Positions 13,304 through 24,609 of a stretch of DNA of 64,000 bases are shown here, piece by piece. The notes beneath the pieces are model-generated. The model was given only the letters and a program-made list of their open reading frames with translations, was not told the DNA's origin and ran no database searches. Origin of the DNA: Pseudoscleropodium purum (taxonomy: Eukaryota; Streptophyta; Bryopsida; Hypnales; Brachytheciaceae). Where the stretch lies: contig OZ017796.1 of NCBI GenBank assembly GCA_963969395.1, positions 12,836,501 to 12,900,500 on the forward strand, read 5' to 3'. Positions within the stretch are counted from its first letter, which is position 1. The number at the start of each line of letters is the position of its first letter. Made by a program: the position numbers and the translations under genes.

Positions 13304-13438
13304 GGATTCGGTTCAGTTTTGCCACTTGGACTACTCCGGTCTAGATTTAATTATATCCAAATTCATATATTATTATACTCAAATCTTATATCATTATTAG
13401 GTCTTCATCTTTTACAACCTAAGGCACAAAATCTGTAA

Positions 13439-13518
13439 TTAACGTTCATGCATTAAAGTTAACATACATGCATTGAAATTAACAAAGATGAATTAAATTA
13501 ATGAACATGTATTGAACT
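13439..13518 (+). repeat. Degenerate 20-bp tandem repeat (4 units)
   Basis: Four units share the pattern TTAAC-N3-CATGCATTRAAR (for example TTAACATACATGCATTGAAA), with the last unit one base shorter. Confidence 0.65.
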
Positions 13519-13860
13519 AAACATATCCTGTTTGTGTAAAACAGTAGGGAAACAACTACTATGTCATTTAGTTTTATTGAACACAACAATCAATGCATTG
13601 ATGCAATTTCCCATTGTTTGCAACACGTATTCGTTGAGCATGTTGTTTGGTTCATTAGCAAATATGGAAGCTTGAGTGTATGGTCATGTCAAGTGATGAA
13701 GTATAGCCATTATGTAGCAAAATCTGTATACCAATGACATACGCAATATGGGGGAGGAAAGTAAAAAAACAACCCGTTGGTTCAAACATACCAACACTAG
13801 TATCGAATCATACAACATCAGTTTAGAGAACTGGAGAAGAAGACAAGACTTGAAAATGAA

Positions 13861-14046
13861 GCTCTGAATGATGAAGATAATATTGACGATGAAGTTCATA
13901 TTTGGATTAGAAGAGAGGTAGCAATTAACTCAAGTGTTGCCTTACATACTGTTGAGTGGAGAGCAAAATGTGATCGATGTGGAAGTAAGTGGGTGACCCA
14001 AATTGAAGTAGCTCAAGAGAGCATTTCAAGCGATCCTATTCTATAG
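13861..14046 (+). pseudogene. Short relic with a W-x-x-K-C-x-x-C zinc-binding-like motif
   Basis: A plus-strand frame without ATG reads ALNDEDNIDDEVHIWIRREV, then WRAKCDRCGSKWVTQIEVAQ, then stops. The W..KC..C...W spacing recalls a CW-type zinc finger, but the later cysteines of that domain are not visible. It is short and broken. Confidence 0.2.
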
Positions 14047-14395
14047 AATTGATATGAGCAAGAGAATCTTTGGGGGCAGGACCTCTCCAGTAGTAACAAT
14101 CTGTTCCCTTCTCCGATTGACTTGCACGACAAAGAGTAGGTATTCTAAAAAACACTGTAGCTAATCATTAACTAAGAGTGGTTGGAATTACACAATTACA
14201 TTATGATAAATGACCTCGTGATCGATTACCTTATGATCAATTCCCTTCTAACGTAAAAGTTGATTGATTCTATAATGTATCAAGTAAATTCCACCATAGT
14301 TTGATCTTCACATTAGAAAAATTTAGCTACAATTTGTTGTATCAAACTCAAGTTTTCTTTTAAAAAGATTGTACTTTTATAGTTGACTGCCCTTC

Positions 14396-15580
14396 TTATA
14401 CAATGCTCATACTCAAGTCTTTAGGTGCAAAGGATCCCAATGATATTTCAATTTCTGACCTTACAAAACTTAGTGGCCAATTATGCTCTACTTCAATTTT
14501 TTGACACCAAGCACCCAACATACATTGAATCATAACAATTCGAACGGGTTCATGTTGATCTATTTGCTCCCACAGCCTGCCATGTTTCAATTTCAACCTG
14601 TTGAATTGGAAATTGGCATATAATATTGACCTCCCTATGTAATACTTGAAGAGTACAGAGCGAAGTTCAATGACACATTTCATTTCATCTGCTCTCAATA
14701 TTATTGCTTCATTCCATCCTTTATCCATCAATGAAGCAAACAGTTAATTAAAAAATGTGCTTGAAGAAAAACAATGTAGGTGTTCTATAAACATTGCTAG
14801 ATAGGGCAAATAGGTCCACCATTACACCAATCGGCATAAACCAACTGATTCGAGTTATCTTACTACATGTACTTGGCTTACATGCATGTAGAAAATCTTC
14901 TCTCATTTGCACTCTAAATGCTTCAATGGTCGCCATATCAAGTAATGGCCAAGTAGGGTCATTGAAACTAGATAGTGGAATTGGGTTTGTATATCCATAG
15001 CCACCTTCAGTGTCTGGAATGTATTGGGCATTGTAAAAATAAATATAGTCTTGAAGTAGTTGTCTGTGGTTTCGAGATCCTCTAGTTAACTCTCCAATCT
15101 CAACATGAATGACACAAAGCACTTGTAGAACACTCTTAGGATCAACCCAATCACTATAACAACATGGGTACAAATCTTAAAAATTCAACAAGTAGAAATT
15201 TAGACTACGGTAGTTGAAACTAAAGGAGCTATTGCAAAGTCAATTTTCTACAAGCATGTTCGATGTGAATATCTAGCAAGGACGCAAGGTGTCAATTTTG
15301 AACTTCAAAAATTTAGAATTGCAAGTGCTAGAAAGTGTGTCAAGGCGTGCAAGGTGCATTGACAATTTCCGTCGCATGTACGCATGTTGGACCTCAATCT
15401 CAGTGACTACAGAATCAGTCATCTAAAAATTTGTAACCCGAGCCCTGTATGCACCATCAACCAAACATCCTCTTGGCTCATCTGATTGCAAAGCAATCCA
15501 ACTATTCACCTCAAATTTTAGAGGTATATAATTACCATTTTCACCTATACACTTATACAACTCTACACTTTAGACGTGTA
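14396..15580 (-). pseudogene. Minus-strand coding relic or multi-exon fragment, family unknown
   Basis: Three protein-like blocks follow one another on the minus strand. Near 15580-15430 a frame reads NGNYIPLKFEVNSWIALQSD then EPRGCLVDGAYRARVTN. 15173-14748 holds GELTRGSRNHRQLLQDYIYF and YIPDTEGGYGYTNPIPLSSF. 14731-14396 holds LRADEMKCVIELRSVLFKYY and HGRLWEQIDQHEPVRIVMIQ. Stops lie between the blocks; they could be introns or decay. I do not recognise the family. The amino-acid composition looks genuine, unlike most frames in this AT-rich region. Confidence 0.35.
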
Positions 15581-16014
15581 TTTGTGTCCTCATGATCAAA
15601 TAATTCCACAAAATCAAAGCTTCATAACATGCTTCACACTTTCACAAACAACAGAAGTTGATAGTCCAGGATGTTGTTGGACCAGAGAAAAACGTGGCAA
15701 CACTCAAAAGTGGCCCTTCCACGAAAACCCTCCTATTCCCGCTGAACTAGCATGGCTACCTTTGAAGTCCGCAATCATGGAAGATTTTTGGTTTAAGAGT
15801 AGATGCACATTGTGCAATGGTTGGATTTACGCACTAAGGGCAATTCATCAATTGCACAACTAGAACTCCCAGTATCATGCTCTTTATTTCTTTTTCATGT
15901 TTTTTTTGTTGCTTTGGTGCATTTGGGGTCTAGAAATTGTATGTTGGTTTGTTCTGCTTGCTTGTTATTTTTGAGATTGGTAGATGATGGGAGTTTCTGA
16001 GTTCTCTCTTTCCA
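15581..16014. other. Intergenic DNA upstream of the hAT transposase relic
   Basis: No gene seen. It may contain the 5' part of the transposon, but no terminal inverted repeat was found. Confidence 0.45.
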
Positions 16015-19000
16015 ATGGCAAACTCTCCATGTGCTCCTCCAGATATGAATTTTGCAAGCATGGCCAAGGCAATGCATGACAAGAATGTGGCCAAGAGACG
16101 ACAACACCAACTTGTCCAACTACAAAAAAAAACAAAGGCAACTGAGCGACAGGCTCAAGCGTTGAAGCAAGCACTCAAAGTGGAGGCAAAAAGGAGAGTG
16201 AGAACTAGCACCACATTACACAATTACTTTACATCAAGTAGGAACTCTTTCTATTGGGGTCCTCTACAGTGTAGTGACATCAACAATTTTAGTATAGGAT
16301 CCACAAGTGCCAAATTGGCAGATACAAACTTGACAACTTTACAATCGATGAATAATGAGATCTTGCTTTTGTGCCTAGCTATTGTTATGTTTCCTACAAA
16401 GAAGAAGTTACTACTAATGCAAAAGAAGATGTCAACTTAAATGCAAATGAAATGGTGGATTCTGGCGACAACGCGTTTGTCAACCCTCCAGCCTATAGCA
16501 GTAAGAGAAGTGGCAATAAGAGAAGGAAGAGTAGAATCGTGAAGGTGAAAGAAGCAACGTTACTTGACCATCTATGCCAAACACATTGAAGAAGAAAAAA
16601 AAAACTATGACTTGCACTATAAATTCCACAACAAATGGGTGGCAAAGGAGCCTTAGAGTGAGGTTGTCTAGGTGAAGGATGGCGTGATGCATTTTGGTGT
16701 GGTGCATTCCTTGCTTGATAGTGCATGGAAAACCCATTCACATGGCTTTTAATTGAAACTCGATCTTCAAGCACAGGCAACAAGAAATTCACAAAAATGC
16801 TTGTTCTTGTATGCGGCTTGTGGTCCTTTGTCTCTAGATGAACAAATCTAAAGGTGGAGCACATTGGAGTCGTATAAGAAATGCATGCAATTTGAGACAT
16901 TGTTCCAATTGCTCGTAGGTGGAAGGCCAATAACTAAATTTGAAGCACATTTTGAACTATACAAGTTCTTGATTGTTCCCAAATTGTCTTGCAAACACTA
17001 AGGTGATGGCTCCAGTTGGGTCATGGTGGAGCACCTCTACGACTTTGTTGAATATAAAATTAGGACACTTATATCTAGTGCCACGTATTTTGCCTTGTCC
17101 ATAGACAAAACAAGCGCATGCAACAACACAAGTTGGATCACAATTCATGCTTATGTGATGGTGTTGTGTGCCTCTCCTACTATCCATTCAAAAGATGAAT
17201 TCCAATGGTGCCACTGCTAATAAACTAACTACTATCATCACTAATGCTATGGATGCCGGGGGAGGTGTTAGTGATGTAGAGATGGCTCAGAAGTTGCTTT
17301 ACTTTAGAGTAGATGGGGTGAACACTTTGTAAGGCTCAAAGTCCACTGTCACAATGCAGATAAATAAGATGTACACACCTTTTGCCACTGGAGATCATTG
17401 TTGTGCCTACCAATTGAATTTGGCAGCACAATCACTATCTTTTTGACGATGATGCACATTATGGAGGAGGTTCTCCACATGATTCACGCTTCCTTCACAA
17501 ATTTTCCAAAGAAGGCGGGTGAATTTAGAGCTTTGGCATAGCAATTGGAATCAAAAGACCTCAAGCTCCTTAAAAATGTGAAAACCCAAAGGATGAGCTA
17601 TCTAGCTCCACTTCGTAGGCTCTTGGCAGAATACAAGGTTGTTATTGCTATGATGCTTGCAAACAAAAATGACTACAAGTGGGGACAAAATTCACGGGTA
17701 GATTTCTATGTCTAGTACTGTGCATGTCACTTTGTGAACTCTTTGTTTCGAATTCCCAATTGTTTTTCATCATTGCTTTGGTATTGCATCCTTTTTTCTT
17801 CGATTGTTTTGTATTCCAATTTTCATTTGGTCAATTTTTTTCAATTCTCTTTTTTTCTTTGAAATGCCTTGTTAGTTTTGTTTGATGCACAAGACTTTAG
17901 TTTTGAATTTGGTTTAGGTTAAGCCTTGAGTTATGCATTGTAGATTTGAAATTGATACAATCTTCTATATGCAAGCGAATTTGGTACTCTTGCTCGATCC
18001 CTACATCTTGCTTGGAATGTTGGTGCTTGTGCCAATGTTGAAGGCTGTGGACACTTTGATTCACTAGGCTCAGAAATGGGATGCCTTCATCTGTGATTTC
18101 GTGAGGGTTCTTGGCACATACAAGAGCAACCTCTTCACTTTCTATTTGAATGTTGACACAACTTTCCGCAAGGATGAATTCCATACATTTAAGTAGGTTT
18201 TTTAGTATTTTCATGAGCAAATACTCATGAAGTGGGAGACAAATTTGAACCTGCCTTATGAGACTTTGACATTTGTAGTGGGCGGAGAGATATTGCATGC
18301 CTTATACAATAGTGCAATGGTGAATCGGATGGGTATGTGTCAATAATTGCCAATGTCTAGAATGATTGCAAAGGTAAGTTCACGCCCTTTTCCTTAATTC
18401 ATTTGTGCGTTTCAATTGTAAAACTCACTTTAGAATTGTAGCATGCATGGTTGCATGTCATTCATTTAGGGAATGCTTTGTATTGCATGCCATTTAATTT
18501 GGGGTCTAATTTCCTTGCCTGCCTATCTTAATTGATTCTTTGCTTTCGAGGCAAAGATTTCACGCAAGCTCATGGACAAGATGGTCAGCAAGTTCCCAGA
18601 TCACGATTTGATGGATGCACTAAGTATTCTATACCCACAGTATTGGCTTGAAGGGTATTGCAACAACTTCAAAAAGCATCTTGACGTCATACAAAATTTA
18701 TCCCACAAACTTAAATAAATTGGAGAAGGTGAAAGTAAGTTGCTTTTGGTTCCGGCTGTGCTTGACAAACCCCTATTGGAGTCAAAGTAGCCATTGTTTA
18801 ACATTGCCATGATAGCAAATGCTCATACAACCATGCAACTGCCACCACTAAATACTCCCACACATTAGCTAGTCAATTCCTTTACTAAATTATAGAGAAC
18901 TTTGGACACAAATGCTTTGCTAGGCAAAAACTTTGGAGAGTAAGTGAAATTGGCACGGTTAGCCATGGTTCATGTTTTGGGTAATGTTGAGGACAAACCC

Positions 19001-19190
19001 ACATTCTCTGCATTGTCTTTTATAAAGCACCAACTTTGTAATAGGCTTAATGAGCACCTTGGGGTTGTGGGTATGTATTGTCACAATGTGTATACCTTGA
19101 AAAACTTCCCATACAACAATTGCTTCAAACAATGGATTCTTGCCATGGAGCATCAACATTATGTAGTCACTACGTGACTTAATGCCATAA
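16015..19190 (+). pseudogene. Degenerate hAT-superfamily transposase (ZNF862/DUF4371-like)
   Basis: Relics of one protein appear in order across several frames of the plus strand. At 16015-16440 there is a lysine/glutamine-rich N-terminus (KRRQHQLVQLQKKTK). At about 17085-17170 FALSIDKTS..NTSWITIHAYVM matches the start of the RNase-H-like transposase core. At 17281-17440 come FRVDGVNTL and PFATGDHCCAYQLNLAAQSL, resembling the family's GADG and G-HC-AH-NLA motifs. At 17461-17680 lies EEVLHMIHASF..LRRLLAEYK, and at 17980-18180 VPMLKAVDTLIH..FICDFVR. At 18550-18720 lies FPDHDLMDALSILYPQYWLEG. At 18947-19170 KLARLAMVHVLGNVEDKPTFSALSF resembles the hAT C-terminal dimerisation region. Multiple stops (for example after DGVNTL) and frameshifts make it non-functional. 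Identification rests on remembered family patterns. TIRs and the 8-bp target duplication of this copy were not located. Confidence 0.82.
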
Positions 19191-22100
19191 CCGCTCACTC
19201 TATGACAAGCCTTGTAGGTGCAAGATATAGTATAGAGTAGGTGTTTCTAGCTGTTACTTGGTAGATTTTTGGATTTAGCAAGCAAGTGATAGACTTCCAA
19301 TTGCAACTCAGTCTTTGTTCCACTTGAGCTATGATGTCCTATTTTTCCTAGACACGGTTATTTTTTTTCCTTGCTATCAATTTACAATGTAATTGTCTTA
19401 GGATGATTTATGTGGCTGTGGTTTAGATGGAGAGCTCAATAGGAAAGAACTTGTTTTTGTACGATACAGACATTTGCTACCTTAGGTAAAACGCCATACT
19501 CATTCTCAAAGTGTGATGTTGTTGTCATAAGTTTGAACGTTTAGTTAAGGTACTGCTACTGAATTTGAAGCTCTTAGTTGTTGTATCCCTATGAACAACT
19601 ACAACCTTTACTTGTAATGTTGTTAAGTACATATTATTATATTTTGCAATCACTAAGTCACTATAATGTTGCTTCCACTCCAAATTCTAACTTAGGCATT
19701 AGAATGTGCCACTTTGTTGGTTGCAAATGACATCACAATGTTGATTAAGTTCTAGGAAAACCAATGATAAATAAGTTTGACCTACTTTGTAACTAACTGC
19801 GGATGTCAAAATGAATTGTAATAATGTATCTGATAGTAGTAACTTGCATTGTGCATATGTTAACCTCTTAGCTATTTTTTAAGCCTTGTACTAAAACAAG
19901 CATCAGATCACTTTTGTTTGTTTTGTAGGTCCTATTCTGTTAGTTGCAAAGTTGGAAAAAGTAGCAAGGTTTTCTTGAAGTTGGTAGTTTTTACTCAAAA
20001 TTTGTTATCCCACTAAATTTGCTTCAACTTGTCTTTCAATGAAATTACCATTTCTATGTTGGACTTTTGCATTCCACTACTAAAATGTCTACAAGATATT
20101 GAAAGAACAAAAAAAATAAAGCCTAAAGCAATTCAATTGGACGCTTACAATAGATGGATGGAATTTCAGCAAAATGCAATCCCGCAATGCTACTTCATGC
20201 GACATCCACATTTTAGAAGCAATCCCTAATGACATTAAATCCAAAGGTCCAAATTTCATCTAAAGCCAGTGAATTCAATAACAAAATGCCAAATTCAATA
20301 TGATAAAAGTCACATTCACTGTCTATATTTCAACCCTAGCAAAAAAGAAGCACCCACTTCCAAATGAAAAAAAACAATTGATTTGGGCCCATTCCCCATT
20401 CCAACTTTGTATGCTCCAAGAATGCTAGTCAATTCTGCCATGATCTTTAAATTTGCATGCATTTGAGGGATCTTGCCAATTTTGAGACTTCTAGCTATCA
20501 AAATGTCTTGAAACTTATTAAAGCATGTTATTAGTGTAAAAAAAAAGCTAGTCTAACTTTTAGTGAGATTTTTTCTCACCCAAGATAATTTCTACGAATT
20601 TTCCTTCGTAGAATTTGGTGGTTGATTATCCAGAAGAATATCTTTTGACTACCATAAAATTTCTACTTTTTTTGTGGAATCTCATGTAATTCCACAAAAG
20701 ATGTGCAAGTTCATATTTTGACTTTGTACATTCAAAGAAGGAGAAACAAATCCCGCTATCTCCTTTAATTTATGATGAATACAAAATCTTTCATAGGAAG
20801 GAGAATCTTGGCAAATCAACTTTGCTATTCGACTCCTAGTATGATTTCCATCTAGAATCACGATATTTAGGTTGTATATGCCCTCCACTAGTCCATCTTG
20901 AGTTTTCTTTACTTATAGGCTAACAATTGGATTTCTACTATTTTGTCAATGTAATGGGGAAACTGAAATCTCTCTCTAGGAATTGACATAGGGTTCTCAC
21001 ATAGGTTCTTTTGGTCCAATTTAACCATGTTCTATCACATACAAGGCAAGTTTAGACAAGTTGGGCAATTTCTACTAAATAATTATAATATATATAATTT
21101 TCAGGTTTCTATCCTATTTTCACATGGGATTTGAGCTTAGTTTAGATAAAACACTCTATTTAGAACCAAATGTTATATTGATGTATGACATACCTATTTT
21201 GGTTTTACACTCCTTTAGAGGCTTTTGGTATAATAAACTATACTCAAAATAGTAAAAAAGAAAAAAAGAAAATAGTGAGTCCCAAGTGACAAAATGGGAG
21301 CTCACACCAACTTTGAGCAAAGTTGGTCATTTTCACTTGATTTGAGATCGAAGAAATTGTACTTATCCATTTGCTTTGAAAACGGTTCCATTGGAAAGAG
21401 TAAAATATTTTCATAAATTTCACCATCGAAAATTTAAATATGCAAGTGATGATTTGGAGTAATTTGAAATTTTTACTTATAAAAAATTATATTTCAAAAA
21501 TTGCTAGGTGGATTGTGTAATGAATTTGATAGCTCTTCATTTGAACTTATGTTTATTGGAAGTGTATTTTTAATATGCTAACACAAATTTTGGTTGTTCA
21601 TATCACATCCAATCCCTCAAAACTCTAACATGCAAATTTCTCAAGCATTGTAGGGAAGGGCATCAAACTAAAAATAGGATATGTACATTTTTTTGTTATA
21701 ATTTCACAACTCCTGTGCAATTTCAAGCTCAAAATTGATATACATCTCAGTATACATTTTAATAATCAAACTCTTTTATTATATATATATAGTTAGATTT
21801 CAATGGAAAAAAAGATTGTTTTATTGGAGATAACTATAAGCTCAAGTTTTTTTCCATAGGATAAATACACTTGGAAAGGCTAGTGCATTTAGGATTAACT
21901 CCCTTCTAGAATTTGATATATATTATGTAAAACAAAAAGGTTTTCATAGGCATCCTACAGAATACAATCTAGAACCCAATTTGATAAAATAATATCTTAT
22001 ATCTTGTATAAATTTGTTGCAATTAGGTATATTCCAAATATATATTAAATTTTTTTCAACACTCTAAGCTAACTCCACTGACATTAGAAATTGTAATACA

Positions 22101-22800
22101 TTGCAAATTATTTCCCTTTGTTGGTGACCTTAAAAATTATATGGGTGTCTTCTCCAAATTGTAATTCATCCCATTAACCTTGGAAAGATGTTGCAGACCT
22201 AAAAGGTCTAATGGATGACTCCAATGTTAACCATAGAAACAAAGCATGAACCTATTGGTTCAATAATAAGAGTATTTTGGTGAATGACTACTTTGGTGAT
22301 GGGATCCGCATCTTTTCACTTGAGGTTAATCTTAGAAGAATACTACAAACACTAGATGTTTGATGGATGACAAAGAATCTTTCTATATAGGATAGAAGTG
22401 CAAATGTTCATCCTTGGAATTTGGAATGAAAAGTGAAGGTCTTGCACAATAATTTGATCTCCAATGAGTGCTCTTGAATTTTTTAAGCAAATGGTTGAAA
22501 AGATTGATTTCCACGGTGATCTGTCCATCTTTGCAAAATGACCCTTAAAGGATGTTGCGGCTGCTTTTCGGCCGATGAATAATAGAGATTCCTTCTATGT
22601 AAGATAAAAGTGTAATTTATTTATCCTTGGAATTTTGTACTAAAAAGAGAGATCTTGGACAATAGTTTAAACTTCAATAAATACCTTTTTTCCCTTTTAA
22701 AAAAAAGATGATTCACATGATACCAAAAGGAATGATTTCTATGGTCACCAATCCCATATTATAGGATTATAACAAACAGCTACACTACCACTACTAGAGT
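19191..22800. other. AT-rich intergenic DNA
   Basis: No gene recognised. The first part may be the 3' end of the hAT element. Confidence 0.55.
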
Positions 22801-23619
22801 TTTTGTCCTTGTAGCACCAAGTTGTTTTTTAATGCAAAGCCTCCTCCCCTTTGGTCCAGAGCCCACAAGTGGATCACCCTGACCGCATTTGCCCTATCAT
22901 TGTATGGTTCAAGTCAAAAGAAGATCTACGTCAACTCGCAAGCGGTAATTTGGGAAAGTTCAAGTGATGCTTCGCAGGGCTGGCAGGTTGAATTATGGGC
23001 TGTTCATTCCAGATAAGTGAGCACACCAAAATGCACTGCACTGGAGGTGCTACTACTAACTGAACCTACAAGAATTTCCTCTTTTGAGAGGTGTCCCATT
23101 CCCTGAAGAATGAAGACGTGCAAAGCTTTCATTTGCTACAAACTTCTCATGCATGGTACCTATGAGGCCTGGAACTGGCCATGCAATTGTGTGCACCCAA
23201 CTTATGATTATGTTAACTTATTCCCCATTGTACTGAACCGAAGACCCCAAACTGGCAACTAAGATACTTTTGGTACGGGATTGGTATGTCAGTTGGGCTG
23301 CCGCCTTCCTTCTGCTACTGCACTTGCACAATTGGTCACATGGAGAAAAATGATGCAGCACACAGCTCCCACAATTTTTTCCTTCTTTTCTCAGCCCCCA
23401 CTTCTGGACATGGATGCCCGTCCTAGCTGAACCGTAGGCCTATGTGTGGAAAGAACCAGCACGCTCCTAGGGAGATCAAAGTTAGCAGGTGGAATTGGGG
23501 GCTAAAAAAAATGGCTGCAATTGGATCTCAATCATTGGCAAAAAAAAAACAGTGGAATTTTTATTTATTGAAAGAGTAAAAAGAAATTGAGAGAAAATAA
23601 CTGGACTTACATCTTGGTG
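22801..23619. other. GC-richer non-coding island
   Basis: Composition shifts upward from about 22820 and stays higher through the minisatellites to about 24170. No gene or element boundary was identified; it could be an inserted element. Confidence 0.45.
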
Positions 23620-23678
23620 CCATCATCGCAGTGCCATCATCCCGGTCCCTTCATCCCAGTCCCATCATCCCGGTCCAA
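23620..23678 (-). repeat. 14-bp minisatellite, minus orientation (4 units)
   Basis: There are four tandem 14-bp units of the type CATCATCCCGGTCC. Reverse-complemented they read CCGGGATGATGGGA, which resembles the plus-strand unit of the array at 23929-24040. Units differ at one to three positions. Confidence 0.8.
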
Positions 23679-23928
23679 TGTGGGAATTGAAGGAAAAGCG
23701 ATGCTAAAACTTGAAAATTTTCTGGAACGCTGCTGTGGGCCTTTGAAATTGGTAGGGCGGGGAGTGGAATTTGACCGAAAAGACAGCCCAGAATGAGTGC
23801 AAGTCTTGAAAAGAAGTTGGCAGATATTCCCAGATGAAGGGAGGGCTCCCAGAATTGGCAAGTGGGGAGAGTGGGGAGAGTTGGGAACATCTGAATTTAA
23901 CTTGGTAAGGCACCGAGAGAAAACTTGG

Positions 23929-24040
23929 TACGCACCGGGATGGACGCACCGGGATGGACGCACCGGGATGGACGCACCGGGATGGACGCACCGGGATGGA
24001 CGCACCGGGATGGATGCACCGGGATGGATGCACCGGGATA
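23929..24040 (+). repeat. 14-bp minisatellite, plus orientation (8 units)
   Basis: There are eight tandem 14-bp units of GACGCACCGGGATG. Five are identical and the last two carry C-to-T changes (GATGCACC...). The near identity implies recent expansion. Open frames across it are repeat artefacts. Confidence 0.92.
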
Positions 24041-24198
24041 TGGCCCACAACAGTTTGTCATGCCATGACAAAGTGAACTGCAACATCATTAACAAAATGT
24101 GGCTGACTGGCTGTTTCACTCCCCATTATGATCATGAAACCTGCACTTTGAGCCCAAAACAATAGTGTGCTGCTGACATCACTTTGTAGTCTGAGCAC

Positions 24199-24258
24199 AA
24201 CAAAGTAGTAATGTACATATATTATTTTAACCAAGTTCATCACTCTAAAGCAACGCAA
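24199..24258 (+). repeat. Half copy of the 24.45-kb foldback MITE
   Basis: CAAAGTAGTAATGTACA followed by TTCATCACTCTAAAGCAAC reproduces the right half of the element at 24453-24609 in the same orientation. The left arm is missing. Confidence 0.65.
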
Positions 24259-24452
24259 TCTTGTGAGGAAATATTTGACAAGAAATTTTTTACCTTTTGA
24301 AATGGATGAAATCATCTCTAAAGTGCTCCTGTGTAATCTTCAAAAAGGATCACTTCATTTGGATGAATAAGTAGTGGTTTATCATCCACATTCTGCATGG
24401 AATGAGCTTCATGACTCTACGGAAGATCACTTTCAACACTGTGCAGAAAGAT

Positions 24453-24609
24453 TGTGTTGCTTTAGAGTGATGAAATCACTAGAAAAATCTGTACATTACT
24501 ACTTTGGACACATTTTTATTTTAAAGTAATGTACAGAATAGACTTTAAAAGTAGGAATGTTCAAAGTAGTAACGTACAGATTTATTTTTCATCACTCTAA
24601 AGCAACACA
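24453..24609. mobile_element. Foldback MITE (157 bp)
   Basis: The terminal 22 bp (24453-24474, starting TGTGTTGCTTTAGAG) are perfectly inverted at 24588-24609. Inside them a second inverted pair (AATCTGTACATTACTACTTT against its complement near 24560-24583) extends the hairpin to about 45 bp per arm. There is no coding capacity. The flanking duplication is unclear, so the superfamily is not assigned. Confidence 0.8.

Noticed and set aside
12848..13438. 196-codon plus-strand frame
   Set aside because: It starts without ATG and most of its length is the 200-N gap.
23637..24165. Overlapping long frames on both strands around the minisatellites
   Set aside because: They exist because the 14-bp repeat lacks stop codons; the predicted peptides are simple repeats.
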